The translations under genes were made by a program, and so were the position numbers. Shown here piece by piece: positions 18,317-27,933 of a stretch of 64,000 bases of DNA. Origin of the DNA: Paenibacillus plantarum (GTDB taxonomy: Bacteria; Bacillota; Bacilli; Paenibacillales; NBRC-103111); contig NZ_WHNY01000004.1 of the NCBI RefSeq assembly GCF_013141695.1, positions 186,001 through 250,000 on the forward strand, given 5' to 3'. The notes beneath the pieces are model-generated. The model searched no databases. It was given only the letters and a program-made list of their open reading frames with translations, and was not told the origin of the DNA. Positions within the stretch are counted from its first letter, which is position 1. Each line of letters starts with the position of its first letter.

Positions 18317-21300
18317 TTAGCTCCTTTCAATATGGACTTCATCTGGGCGGTAAATGGAAATCACTTGCCCTTGTCTATCTGCGGCAAAGAGCACAGAACG
18401 CTCTTTCTCCAGAGTGAACGCATATGTCGTATCACTATCGATATCCCGAACTTTTACCGTCACATCCCAGGCAAATTCGGAGACAAATACATACAAGAAA
18501 CCGCCCTTGAAACGCAGCTTCCTTCCGTAAACCCCCGCGATATCACCTTGAAGCCACTGCAATCCGCTGCTGTTGTTGCAACCTGCAGCATTCACGGCAT
18601 ATCGGTAAAGTGCCTCAACCGTGTCCATCCGGTCGTTTACTTCCACTGGCAGAGGACTCCATATCAATCGGCCATTCCCTAAAGGAAGATCGACAACACG
18701 ATCCCCAGCAGCGCCAACCTTCGCTTCCAAACCGCCAAGCCGCACTTCTTTCAACGTTTCCGCAATTCGGCGCCGACTATAGGAGACATGAAGCGAAGTG
18801 CCTTCCAGCTCAAGCATTTCTTCCCGGCGTACATTGTGAAGTTCAGCTTCACCCAGTTCATCGAAGAGTCGCGGCTTTTGCTTCCAATACGCGTCCAGAC
18901 TGATTGGTCCTGTAGCCAATAATGTCGCACCCGTGCGCTTCACAATATCGATAAGCTTATTCCATGCTTGTTCATCCAGATTATGCGCGCTTGGGAGCAC
19001 AATCAGCTTCGCCGGTTGCTGCTCCAGCGCCTCCAAATGATATTCTGAAGCCGCGCGGAACGGCAGCTTCATCTCGTATGACAGCACGCGCGTCATGGAC
19101 GTCGTTGCATCGAACGCCAGTTTCCGATTGGAAAAATCATTCGAATAAGGGAATACAGCCACAATGTCTTCCAGCTCCCGCTCCTGGAATAAATCTCTGA
19201 TCTCGGCCATAAAGCGGCCGAATTCATAGGATACATCCGCTTCCGGTTTCTCCGTGCCATCGGCACGAAGCGCTCCGATGTGTGACTCGTTCGCGTTATC
19301 CATATAGAAATTGGTGTTCCAAATCCAATGAATCGCTCCTGCGCCTCCAGTTGCAAAGGCGTAAGCATATTTGCGCTCCAACATGCTGCGCAGCTCAATC
19401 TCCGAACGTTTCGCACGTCCATCCGGAGTCTCTACATACATAATGCCGGTTTCTTGAATAACATTCGGTTTGTGGGCTGTCTTGGCAAAGATGCCATCCC
19501 AAACGAGGTTATCGTTCAGCCACCACGAATGGACGGTTGTGTAATCTACCGCTTCTTCGTAGAAAAGCGGTGAAGGCCGCTGCGCGCCAAGCGCTTCATC
19601 CTGACCGACCACAACGAGATGCCCAGGCACGATTTCTTTGATTGTGTCATATAGCTGTTTGGCCCACTGGTTGTGCATCTCCATCGAGAATAGGCAGTAA
19701 TCCAGCCAGCGTGTTCCCTTTTTCGCCCGGTGCATGTCCTGCACATCGAAATTAATGTCAGTTGCCTCCGGAATGACTGCCGCTTCAAAAGTCGGCAGTT
19801 GCAGTGGCGTCATATTCCAGCGTTCTTGCAGCAGTTCAATGCGCTCATGACGCTGCTTGAGCCACACAATGAAAGCTTCTTTCTCATACTTATCTCGACT
19901 GGAACGAGGTCCATCCGAGAAAATCTGAGCGGGATCGAACATCGACGGCTCGTTAATCAGGTCCCAATCCACATGGGTTGTCGCCCCATGTCGGGAAACG
20001 ATGGAGCGGATAAATCGCTTCTGAGCTTCCACACTTTGCGGATCGAGATAGGGATTAACCCCTTCCCAAGTTTCAGGTGTGAAAGAGAAGAAGGTGAACG
20101 TGACCTGCAGTTGATGCTTCTTGGCCGTCAGGAGGAACGCATCGATGGCTCTCAATACTTCTTCCGAAGCATGGCCATCCACCTGCATGATATTGCGGTA
20201 CGCAGTCCAAATACCCGTACGAATCCAGTTAATGCCTGCTTTGGCCATTTGGGCCATATCCCGATCCCAGACATCGCTATTCGGCAGGAATAAGAATTTG
20301 CGAGCCACATCGGACGTCATGTACGTCATGCCAACGACAGGCAGCGGACGACCATCCTTGATGAAATAATCGCGTCCGCACGTGATGGGCTGACCTTCTG
20401 CAAGGAGACCAGCATCGTGCCCCCAGAATCCTTGACGAAGCAAGCGGAGCTCGCCGTCCTCCGAGACTGCTTTGCACGTAACTCGATATAAACCACGCTG
20501 TATATTAATCGGTACCGGAATGCGCACCACATTAAATTCTTTGTTGACTTGAACCGTTAGACGATGCGTCCAAGCATCTTGTGTACCCTTTTCATCCTCG
20601 ACACGAAGATCCAGAGTCCACGCCTTAACAGCATCTTTATCCCCGATAAGTTGTGTCTGAATCGTCAGCATCGCGTGCTCGCCAGGTTCATAGCTGGCAT
20701 AATTCGGCTTGATCCACAGCTCGGTCACACCGCTCGCACAGAATCTCGCCCATTGGACCAATTTCTGCGCGCCGCCTTCACTCCAGAACGAGGGACTCAG
20801 CGGCACATTGACGAACATCCAACGCGAACCGATAAACGCACCACGCGAATTCTCCCATAGGACGACAGGAGCCGCTACTTCGCGGCCTGTCTTGCCGATG
20901 CTTTTCAACAGCGGATAAATCTGCGTGCTCATCGTACCCGCCGCGCCCATCTGATGAGGCAAATCACTGTCTCGCGTCGTATGCGGCACCATATTCCAAG
21001 TATCGGCAAGCGCGAACAAGGATTCTTGCCCTTGCAGCAGCGGTAACGTTTCCGACGTGAGATAAGAGCGGATTGGTGTACCTTCGACTCGGAGAATTTC
21101 ATGAACATGCAGCTGCTGGTGGTAGCCCGTTTGCTCAGATTCCACCTGCCAATGCTCATCTTCCCAGCGGACAGGACGCTTGAAGGCTGCGCCGCCAACA
21201 CTCAGCAGACCGCCGCCACGCTGCAAGAACGCTAGAATGTCAGGCCACGCCGCTTTCGGAAAATATGGTGCATGCAAATTGACGAAACATCCGCCAACTG

Positions 21301-21436
21301 CTGATCTTAATGCCTCTCCAAGTGCATGGGCACCTACTACAACCGCCCCTTGCGCCGTCAATTGCTCGATTTGCACATCGCTCCACGTACTGCTCGGGAA
21401 TCCGGGTTCATGGAAGATTAGGACCGGACGACTCAT
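18317..21436 (-). CDS. Large clan GH-A glycoside hydrolase (GH5/GH42-like) of the mannoside operon
   Basis: 1039 residues. ATG 21436 overlaps the GH125 stop (ATGA), showing translational coupling. Residues about 1-250 resemble a Rossmann/class-I-amidotransferase-like fold (IFHEPGF, GGGLLSVGG); a beta-sandwich follows; the TIM barrel at about 390-740 has WDLINEPS (acid/base Glu496) and VIQETGIMY (nucleophile Glu662). A trimerisation-type Rossmann domain (ALEQQPAKLIVLPSAHNL) and a small terminal sandwich complete it, as in GH42-like enzymes. No signal peptide. From its neighbours a beta-mannosidase or related role on the glycan core is plausible but not shown by the sequence. Exact CAZy family uncertain. 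Confidence 0.8.
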   Translation of the reverse strand: MSRPVLIFHEPGFPSSTWSDVQIEQLTAQGAVVVGAHALGEALRSAVGGCFVNLHAPYFPKAAWPDILAFLQRGGGLLSVGGAAFKRPVRWEDEHWQVESEQTGYHQQLHVHEILRVEGTPIRSYLTSETLPLLQGQESLFALADTWNMVPHTTRDSDLPHQMGAAGTMSTQIYPLLKSIGKTGREVAAPVVLWENSRGAFIGSRWMFVNVPLSPSFWSEGGAQKLVQWARFCASGVTELWIKPNYASYEPGEHAMLTIQTQLIGDKDAVKAWTLDLRVEDEKGTQDAWTHRLTVQVNKEFNVVRIPVPINIQRGLYRVTCKAVSEDGELRLLRQGFWGHDAGLLAEGQPITCGRDYFIKDGRPLPVVGMTYMTSDVARKFLFLPNSDVWDRDMAQMAKAGINWIRTGIWTAYRNIMQVDGHASEEVLRAIDAFLLTAKKHQLQVTFTFFSFTPETWEGVNPYLDPQSVEAQKRFIRSIVSRHGATTHVDWDLINEPSMFDPAQIFSDGPRSSRDKYEKEAFIVWLKQRHERIELLQERWNMTPLQLPTFEAAVIPEATDINFDVQDMHRAKKGTRWLDYCLFSMEMHNQWAKQLYDTIKEIVPGHLVVVGQDEALGAQRPSPLFYEEAVDYTTVHSWWLNDNLVWDGIFAKTAHKPNVIQETGIMYVETPDGRAKRSEIELRSMLERKYAYAFATGGAGAIHWIWNTNFYMDNANESHIGALRADGTEKPEADVSYEFGRFMAEIRDLFQERELEDIVAVFPYSNDFSNRKLAFDATTSMTRVLSYEMKLPFRAASEYHLEALEQQPAKLIVLPSAHNLDEQAWNKLIDIVKRTGATLLATGPISLDAYWKQKPRLFDELGEAELHNVRREEMLELEGTSLHVSYSRRRIAETLKEVRLGGLEAKVGAAGDRVVDLPLGNGRLIWSPLPVEVNDRMDTVEALYRYAVNAAGCNNSSGLQWLQGDIAGVYGRKLRFKGGFLYVFVSEFAWDVTVKVRDIDSDTTYAFTLEKERSVLFAADRQGQVISIYRPDEVHIERS

Positions 21437-22752
21437 AGAAGACCATCCTTCATCGCTTGATAAACCAATTGAGAGAACAGGCTGTTCGACCACGCAAACC
21501 ATTTGCGCGTGAAAATCGTTGGGTCATCGACGTGAAACCCTTCATGCATGAATCCCGTATCTGCATCTGTCGCTTCCAACATCGCGATCATCTCCAGCTT
21601 CTCTTCCGCCGTTGATGCCGTAATACCTTGCATGGACAGAGCCATATGCCAAATGTAGTCGTCCGGCGTATGCGGACTGCCGATTCCTCGAGCCACCTTG
21701 CCTTCAAAATAAAACGGGTTCTCTTTGCTAAGCGCAAAGCGTCTTGTGTTTTGATAAATAGGATCGTCCGCGCTCACATAGCCCAAGTATGGAATCGACA
21801 TAAGCCCCGGCGTCCCGGCATCATCCATCAAGCAATAATTGCCGAAGCCGTCTGTTTCATACGCATAAATGGGACCAAATGTCGGATGACGATAAATCCC
21901 GTACAATTGAATGCCATGGTCAATGTCCGCTTCGAGCGCTTTGAGTTGTGCAAGGAAATCCATGTCTCGGAATACCCATTCCGCGAATTCTTGCATATGG
22001 CGAAGAGCGACAACCGCAAACATATTGGCTGGAATGTTGTAATGAAAGTCGCACGCATCGTCGCTGGAGCGGAAGCCTGACCACACCATCCCCGTATAAT
22101 TCACAGGCATGCCCAAGCCATGATTGCGTAGAGAATCGGTCGGTATCCCGTTATTGCGGGTAAAGCGGTAAGGCGACTTTTCAAAATGATACTGCTCGGT
22201 TAGGAACAACTCATAGATCTTAACCATCGCTGCTTTAAAGCCAGCATCAAAGATATCCGTCAATTCGGTTTCCTTCCAATACGCATAAGCCAGACGCATC
22301 GAGAAACACAAGGAATCGAGTTCAAATTTACGCTCCCACACCCATGGCGACATCTCCGTTTGGTCTGCTTTATTCCAATGCCAGTCGTTGGCCGACTCAT
22401 TAAATGCATTCGAATACGGATCGATATGGATGTATTGCATATGACGTTTAATTAAACCACTAATGATACGTTGAAGATCCGTATCTTCTTTGGCAAACGG
22501 CACGTAATGCATGACCTGCTCAACAGAATCACGCAGCCAGGAAGCCGGAATATCTCCAGTGATGACAAATGTGGTGCCATCTGGCATCAATTTGGTTGTT
22601 GTTTCTAATGTGTTTGGAAAACAATTTTTAAATAATTGCAGGAGTTTAGGACGATGCGCCAGCTTTTCTTCGGCTTCCAATAAGACATCTTGAATGGCTT
22701 TGGGCAGTTCCAGCTTAGGCATCGGAATTTTGGGCAGTCTGAATTGTTCCAC
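21433..22752 (-). CDS. GH125 exo-alpha-1,6-mannosidase
   Basis: 439 residues, GTG start 22752 with GGAGG 7 bases before. It matches the GH125 (former DUF1237) family throughout: GDIPASWLRDSVEQVMHYVPF, YSNAFNESANDWHWNKAD, WVWERKFELDSLCF, NYCLMDDAGTPGLMS and RKWFAWSNSLFS. The family is an inverting, metal-independent (alpha/alpha)6-barrel enzyme that removes alpha-1,6-linked mannose. No signal peptide, so it acts on imported oligosaccharides. Overlaps the following GH-A gene by 4 bases and lies 45 bp behind the permease gene: one operon. Confidence 0.93.
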   Translation of the reverse strand: MEQFRLPKIPMPKLELPKAIQDVLLEAEEKLAHRPKLLQLFKNCFPNTLETTTKLMPDGTTFVITGDIPASWLRDSVEQVMHYVPFAKEDTDLQRIISGLIKRHMQYIHIDPYSNAFNESANDWHWNKADQTEMSPWVWERKFELDSLCFSMRLAYAYWKETELTDIFDAGFKAAMVKIYELFLTEQYHFEKSPYRFTRNNGIPTDSLRNHGLGMPVNYTGMVWSGFRSSDDACDFHYNIPANMFAVVALRHMQEFAEWVFRDMDFLAQLKALEADIDHGIQLYGIYRHPTFGPIYAYETDGFGNYCLMDDAGTPGLMSIPYLGYVSADDPIYQNTRRFALSKENPFYFEGKVARGIGSPHTPDDYIWHMALSMQGITASTAEEKLEMIAMLEATDADTGFMHEGFHVDDPTIFTRKWFAWSNSLFSQLVYQAMKDGLL

Positions 22753-22797
22753 GGTAAATCCTCCACATTTCTATAATCTACGAAGTTGGTTATGGTA

Positions 22798-23718
22798 CTA
22801 CTCTTTTACAGCACCGATCGTCAAGCCTTGAATGAAGTAACGCTGGAAGAACGGATAGGCGAATATAATCGGTCCAGTCGCAAGCACGACCATAGCCATC
22901 CGCGAAGTATCCTGCGGCAGCGATTGCAGCAAGCCTATGCCAACCGACGGGTTGTTTGTGTTCTGGAGCAGGAACTGCATGCTGTTCTCAATCCGCATCA
23001 ACATCGATTGAAGCGGCACCAAGTTCGGCGTGTCGATGTACAACAGCGCATTGAACCAATCATTCCAGTACCCCAAGGTACTGAATAACCCGATCGTCGC
23101 TAGCCCTGGCAGGGACAGCGGCAGCACGAGCTTGACGAAGATGCCGAATTCGCCAGCTCCGTCCATTTTGCCCGATTCAATAATGGCATCTGGTACAGAG
23201 GTACTAAAAAAAGTACGCATAATCATGATATAGAAGGCGTTCCCCGCTAATGGCAGAACCAAAGCCCACAGGGAATCCTTAAGTCCGAGCAATTGCGTCA
23301 TGACAATATAAGTCGGCACAAGTCCACCGTTGAAAAGCATTGTAAAAAAAGCGAAAAACCCGAAGAAATTTCGGAATTTAAAACTTTTCCGTGATATCGC
23401 ATAGGCGAATGTAGCGGTCAGAATCAAGCTGACAAGCGTACCTACAACCGTCACAAGGATGGTGACCCCATAAGACATCAGCAATTGATCGCCTGCTTTG
23501 AAGAGATAACGGTACGCTTCTAAGCTCCATTTCTCCGGGAAAATGCTATATCCGTTCGTATTCAAAGATTTCTCATCCGTGAACGAAATAATCGTCACAA
23601 ACAGAAACGGGAACACACAGGCAAGGGTAAAAAGACCTGCGGCCCCATGAGCGAACACATTCAAGAGTGGCGGCAATTTATGAAAGTCTTGTTTTTTCAT
23701 CGCTTTGACAGCATTCAT
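22798..23718 (-). CDS. Carbohydrate ABC transporter permease (LplC/YtcP type)
   Basis: 306 residues, six predicted membrane spans, and the EAA loop ESGKMDGAGEFGIFVKLVLP that contacts the ATPase. The ending QRYFIQGLTIGAVKE is typical of YtcP/LplC permeases. It is preceded by AAAGGAGG. Pairs with the permease at 23748 and the binding lipoprotein at 24762. No ATPase gene is present; such importers normally borrow a shared MsmX-type ATPase. Confidence 0.93.
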   Translation of the reverse strand: MNAVKAMKKQDFHKLPPLLNVFAHGAAGLFTLACVFPFLFVTIISFTDEKSLNTNGYSIFPEKWSLEAYRYLFKAGDQLLMSYGVTILVTVVGTLVSLILTATFAYAISRKSFKFRNFFGFFAFFTMLFNGGLVPTYIVMTQLLGLKDSLWALVLPLAGNAFYIMIMRTFFSTSVPDAIIESGKMDGAGEFGIFVKLVLPLSLPGLATIGLFSTLGYWNDWFNALLYIDTPNLVPLQSMLMRIENSMQFLLQNTNNPSVGIGLLQSLPQDTSRMAMVVLATGPIIFAYPFFQRYFIQGLTIGAVKE

Positions 23719-23747
23719 TATCAGTTCCTCCTTTCCTCAATCCTCAG

Positions 23748-24686
23748 TTAAAAGAGTGCATTATCTTTATCAAATTTTCTAACGACATAGTTCGAAGTCA
23801 TCACGAGAATGAAGCCGATCACGGACTGATACAAACCAGCCGCTGTACTCATCCCGATTTCTCCCGTAGATTTAAGGCCGCGGTATACGTACGTATCGAT
23901 AACATTGGTTACGGAGTATAACGTCCCGGAATCTCTAGGCACTTGCAAGAACAAGCCAAAGTCTGCATAAAAAATGCGTCCGATCGCGAGCAGCGTCAGA
24001 ATCGTCATTAATGGTTTTAACATCGGGAAGGTAATGTTGCGGATCTGCTGCCATTTGCTCGCGCCGTCAATCATGGCTGCTTCATAAAGCGATTTATCGA
24101 TCCCCATGATCGCCGCCAAATACACAACAGAACTGTAGCCGACTGATTTCCAGAGGTAAACGAGAATAATGATCAGTGGCCAATACGTCTTATCGTTATA
24201 CCAACGAATTGGATCCACGCCAAACCAGGGAAGTATATGATTAAGCATTCCTTTATCCACACTTAGGAAACTGAATACGAAATAGCCGACGATGACCCAA
24301 GATAAGAAATAGGGCATGAACATACCTGTTTGATATAGCTTAGCAAGCTTTTTATTCGTAATTTCAGATAACACAATGGCGAGTCCAACGGACAGCACCA
24401 GACCTGCAATAATGAACACGATATTGTATAACAGTGTGTTGCGCGTAATGATATAAGCGTCGTTCGTACTAAAAAGGAATTTGAAGTTCTGTAAGCCAAC
24501 CCACTTGCTCTCCACAATACTTGCCCAAAAACCATCACGGCTGTAACGGTACTGCTTGAAAGCAATGACCATCCCTGCCATCGGTAAATAAGAGAAGAAC
24601 AGGAACCAAAGTGTTGCTGGTAATGCCATGAGCAGCAGCACTCTGCTTTGTTTAACATCTTTGAAAAAAGTTCCTATTCTGTTCAT
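23748..24686 (-). CDS. Carbohydrate ABC transporter permease (LplB type)
   Basis: 312 residues from ATG 24686 (AAGGGGTGATTGT before it; the in-frame ATG at 24716 has no good site). Six membrane spans; LplB signature PMAGMVIAFKQYRYS near the N-terminus and EAA loop YEAAMIDGASKWQQIRNITFP. Forms the heterodimeric channel with the 22798 permease, 29 bp downstream. Imports the oligosaccharide presumably broken down by GH125/GH38. Confidence 0.93.
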   Translation of the reverse strand: MNRIGTFFKDVKQSRVLLLMALPATLWFLFFSYLPMAGMVIAFKQYRYSRDGFWASIVESKWVGLQNFKFLFSTNDAYIITRNTLLYNIVFIIAGLVLSVGLAIVLSEITNKKLAKLYQTGMFMPYFLSWVIVGYFVFSFLSVDKGMLNHILPWFGVDPIRWYNDKTYWPLIIILVYLWKSVGYSSVVYLAAIMGIDKSLYEAAMIDGASKWQQIRNITFPMLKPLMTILTLLAIGRIFYADFGLFLQVPRDSGTLYSVTNVIDTYVYRGLKSTGEIGMSTAAGLYQSVIGFILVMTSNYVVRKFDKDNALF

Positions 24687-24721
24687 ACAATCACCCCTTC
24701 GCTGATATTTAGACAAAGATC

Positions 24722-24744
24722 AGGTGAATGCAGAACATTCACCT
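24722..24744 (-). terminator. Intra-operon hairpin after the binding-protein gene
   Basis: Perfect 9-bp stem AGGTGAATG/CATTCACCT with a 5-base loop between the binding-protein stop and the permease start, with no real T-run. Such hairpins usually stabilise the upstream transcript, giving more binding protein than permease. Confidence 0.55.
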
Positions 24745-24761
24745 CATCCTTAAACTTGCCT

Positions 24762-26240
24762 CTATTTTTTGTTAGCTGTTTTCCAAGCGTCAATTTGACT
24801 TTGTGCTTCCGTCATAATTTTATCCAATCCAGCTGCTTTGAATTTCTCGTTGGCAAGTGGAATGTATTTATCTGGATCAACGGTTCCCGTCATAAGTGTT
24901 GCCCAGAACTCTTCTTTCACGTTCTGTACAGCGGCGATTTCGTTGATTACTTTGGTTGGATCGAAGTTAAAGCCAAGCAGCGGCGCAGGTACGCCTGTAT
25001 CGTTAAATTTCTTGAACTCTTCCCACTTGTTCTCAGGATCTTTAACATCTTTGTATGTCAAAAGTACATTACCAAGGGAGAATGTAGGCATATCATAGTT
25101 TTTGGATGCCGGTAAGTTTTCCATTTTGTCGTTGTCGACTTTTTTGTAGTGCTCGCCTTCAATACCAGAATCGACCATGTTGCGAAGTACAGGATCTGTG
25201 TTAAGCAGGTTCAGGAATTCCATCGCTTTTTCCGGATATTTGGAGTTGGCCGAGATCGCTTGCATGGAGCCCATAACGGACCAGTTATAAATTAAAGCTG
25301 GGCTTGCTGGTTTGGATACAACGGGGTACCCATAGCTTGCTGACCAAAGGTTGTCTGCGAAAGGTTGATTGGTCGCTTTATCAGAGAACCACTTGCCAGT
25401 CACTTGTACATCATTCAATGATGTCAGCGTGGACGCTTCCGTTGGAATGTAGCCAGCTTTGTAATATTTATTCATTGTTTTCAAAGCTTGTTTCATTTCC
25501 GGTGTATCTAGAACGTTAACGACTTTCAAATCTTTATTGTCTACGCTAACAGCCATTGGCATTTTCTCAATGATGTAGTCGTATGGCACATACGGCATGT
25601 AGTTTTTATCAACAGCCAATCCGTAAGTGTTCGGCTCTTTGGCTTTAATTACTGAAAGAAGCGGCTCTAAGCTTTCCAGTGATTTTACATTATCCAGACT
25701 AAGGTTATATTTATCAGCCAGGGTTTTGTTGAAACGCCATACGTCTTGTGCTGGCAGCTCTTTATTCGCTGGAACACCGTAATTATGTCCATCTACTTTG
25801 GAGCCGTTAAGGAAAGCCGGGTCCAATGCTTTGACGATGCCTTGTCCATTTTTTTGCAGCAGCTCGTCAATCGGCTTGAATGCGCCTTTACGCGCATTTT
25901 GCACATAATCAAATGCCCATGAAGACGTGAACATAATATCCATAGGTGTGCCGGAAGCGGTCATTACTTGCATTTTTTGAGCATAATCGCCCCAATCCGT
26001 CATATTCATCTTCACCGTAACACCGATTTTCTCCGCGGTGTACTTGCTGACTTCAGCCATAACGCGCTCCACATCTTTCTGTGGCGTTCCGATTGTATAC
26101 CAAATTAATTCAACGGGTTTATTCGCTGCCGCATTCCCTTTCGCATCGTCGGCATCTTTGCTGCCACAAGCGCTAAGCGTCAAGGATACAGCTAAGGTTA
26201 ATCCTAGTGTAGTGACCAAGTTTTTTTTCATTTTTCTCAT
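24762..26240 (-). CDS. Sugar-binding lipoprotein (LplA-like extracellular solute-binding protein)
   Basis: 492 residues from ATG 26240 behind GGAGG (26249-26253); a longer in-frame start at 26306 is unsupported. Lipoprotein signal with lipobox LTLSACGS (Cys25). The mature part is a family-1 solute-binding fold of the large LplA type (VELIWYTIGTPQKDVERVM, MDIMFTSSWAFDYVQNARKG, PEKAMEFLNLLNTDP). Captures the oligosaccharide for the two permeases that follow. It is separated from the regulator upstream by a terminator, so it has its own promoter, probably activated by the YesN protein; a degenerate cre-like sequence lies 66 bp upstream. Confidence 0.92.
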   Translation of the reverse strand: MRKMKKNLVTTLGLTLAVSLTLSACGSKDADDAKGNAAANKPVELIWYTIGTPQKDVERVMAEVSKYTAEKIGVTVKMNMTDWGDYAQKMQVMTASGTPMDIMFTSSWAFDYVQNARKGAFKPIDELLQKNGQGIVKALDPAFLNGSKVDGHNYGVPANKELPAQDVWRFNKTLADKYNLSLDNVKSLESLEPLLSVIKAKEPNTYGLAVDKNYMPYVPYDYIIEKMPMAVSVDNKDLKVVNVLDTPEMKQALKTMNKYYKAGYIPTEASTLTSLNDVQVTGKWFSDKATNQPFADNLWSASYGYPVVSKPASPALIYNWSVMGSMQAISANSKYPEKAMEFLNLLNTDPVLRNMVDSGIEGEHYKKVDNDKMENLPASKNYDMPTFSLGNVLLTYKDVKDPENKWEEFKKFNDTGVPAPLLGFNFDPTKVINEIAAVQNVKEEFWATLMTGTVDPDKYIPLANEKFKAAGLDKIMTEAQSQIDAWKTANKK

Positions 26241-26305
26241 TTTTGAGTCCTCCCAAGTGAATACTCGTTTTCTACGCCCGTAGGGGCTATATTTACAGTA
26301 CTGCA

Positions 26306-26319
26306 TGAAAGCAATTACA
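26306..26319. promoter_or_regulatory. Possible cre-like operator
   Basis: TGAAAGCAATTACA agrees with the cre consensus at 13 of 14 positions, but the central CG is CA, which is usually important. Position (66 bp upstream of the transporter operon) fits an operator. Weak call. Confidence 0.3.
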
Positions 26320-26385
26320 AATAGACGATAAACTAAATGAACCCTGTCTAAACTAAAGAAAAAAACGCTATCAAATCATTTTCGC

Positions 26386-26423
26386 AAAAAAAAAGACTGC
26401 TTCTAAGTTTCCCTAGAGCAGTC
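26386..26423 (-). terminator. Terminator overlapping the end of the YesN gene
   Basis: Stem GACTGCT (26395-26401) / AGCAGTC (26417-26423) followed on the minus strand by nine T. The regulator's stop codon (26413-26415) lies inside the loop, so the gene's last codons are part of the terminator. It separates the kinase/regulator transcript from the transporter operon. Confidence 0.75.
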
Positions 26424-27933
26424 CACGATAATCCGTTGGCGAAATACCGACATATTTTTTGAATTGTTTATAAAAGTAACCCAATTCGGAGTAACCTACC
26501 TCTTTGGCAATCTGATGAACCTTCGCATGCGTTGTCTTGAGCAGTTCTTTCGCCTTCTCAACCCGGAAACGGTTCATATACTCCGTGAATGTCTCATTGA
26601 TTTCTTTCTGAAACAATTGCCCTAAGTAAACAGGATGGATGTGGTAGTGAGCGCCAAGCATTTTGAGTGAGAGCTCCTCCGCATAGGACTGTTGCACATA
26701 TTTCAACACCTGCTGCACAATCGGACTTCGAATGTCCGAAATCAAAAAGCCAATTGTCGTCTCGGCAATCTCCAGGATGGCAGCTTCCAGTTCTTCCAGC
26801 GCGACCGCCTCGCGAATCTGGTCAAAGGCAAGATGATACACCTCTAATTCTTCGGTATGGCGGATTGCTTTGATTTCCAACTTGAAATGAATGACCATCT
26901 CAAAGGCGATATTCTGAAAATCGTGCGGTGTAATTCCCGGCAAGGCTTGAATTCGCTTGAAGTCGCTATGAATGCATGCACGCAGGTTTTCTAAATCTTT
27001 GGCAATAATAAGCTTGGCATAGGCCGGCCAATCAATGATCGAGAAATCCACCTTGGGATTGTCTTGATGCATAGCCAACTCCTGATAATCCATAATTGAC
27101 AGTTCAGGATAAATCCAGAAATACTCCTGTGCTTTTTTGGCAGCTTCATAGCTTTGCGCGACGCCATCCGGCAGGTGACCGACCGTCCCTATCGAGATGC
27201 GAACCGATTGGTCTTGAAACGCGGTATGAAGCTGATGAAGCAGTGCTATCAGATCTTTTTTGCCCTCTTCCATGTGATCCATAGATGCAAGCAGCAAGAT
27301 ATCTCCGTCCAGATCGCGGAAAACGGTTACCCATTCGTAGACATCCAGCCGGCTAGTGATAAATTCCAAGCCCTGATCTGCATCAATAGGCATTCGCAGA
27401 ACGACCGCGACCATATAAGCGCTTGCTAAGTTGATGCCTAGAAGTTCTGCACGCTCATAGAACTCCAGCGGCGCAATCTGTTGCGTCAACCAACGATGCA
27501 GTGTGTTGTCCTTCAAAATTTGCTTGCTGTATGCCTGAACCAACTGTGTCTCGTTCAGGGTATTCAGCTTCTCAACGGTATTTTGCAGGGACGACTTGAG
27601 TTCTTGGATGTTAATAGGCTTGAGCAAGTAATTTTCGATGCCTAGCTGCATGCCCTCTTTCAAATAAGCAAACTCATCGAATCCACTGAGCACGATCACT
27701 TTCAATTCCGGGTGAACCGCTCTCGCGTGCCGAATCAAATCCAGCCCATTCATAATCGGCATGGAAATGTCTGTCACCAAAATATCGACGGATGTTTCCT
27801 GCAAAGCGTCCAAAGCCTTCTGTCCATTGCTGGCATGCCCCACAATTTCCAAACCAACTTCCGCCCAATCAATAATGTCATACAACCCTTCGATAATGAA
27901 AGGTTCATCGTCCGCAAGAAAGACCCTAAACAT
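26413..27933 (-). CDS. YesN-type response regulator, receiver + AraC HTH
   Basis: 506 residues from ATG 27933, behind GGAGG, overlapping the kinase gene by 8 bases. Receiver domain 1-120 with phospho-acceptor Asp55 (ILVTDISMP) and K in YLLKPIN; long middle domain of the YesN type; AraC HTH at the end (SLKMLGAHYHIHPVYLGQLF ... VGYSELGYFYKQFKKYVG). Expected to activate the adjacent mannoside transporter operon on sensing extracellular oligosaccharide via the YesM kinase. Confidence 0.93.
   Translation of the reverse strand: MFRVFLADDEPFIIEGLYDIIDWAEVGLEIVGHASNGQKALDALQETSVDILVTDISMPIMNGLDLIRHARAVHPELKVIVLSGFDEFAYLKEGMQLGIENYLLKPINIQELKSSLQNTVEKLNTLNETQLVQAYSKQILKDNTLHRWLTQQIAPLEFYERAELLGINLASAYMVAVVLRMPIDADQGLEFITSRLDVYEWVTVFRDLDGDILLLASMDHMEEGKKDLIALLHQLHTAFQDQSVRISIGTVGHLPDGVAQSYEAAKKAQEYFWIYPELSIMDYQELAMHQDNPKVDFSIIDWPAYAKLIIAKDLENLRACIHSDFKRIQALPGITPHDFQNIAFEMVIHFKLEIKAIRHTEELEVYHLAFDQIREAVALEELEAAILEIAETTIGFLISDIRSPIVQQVLKYVQQSYAEELSLKMLGAHYHIHPVYLGQLFQKEINETFTEYMNRFRVEKAKELLKTTHAKVHQIAKEVGYSELGYFYKQFKKYVGISPTDYRGLL

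Noticed and set aside
19730..20293. 187-codon plus-strand frame inside the GH-A gene
   Set aside because: Antisense shadow of a confidently assigned gene; residue pattern is unlike a folded protein.
21628..22080. 150-codon plus-strand frame opposite GH125
   Set aside because: Shadow of GH125 on the other strand.
24648..25115. 155-codon plus-strand frame opposite the binding-protein gene
   Set aside because: Antisense shadow; no start signals.
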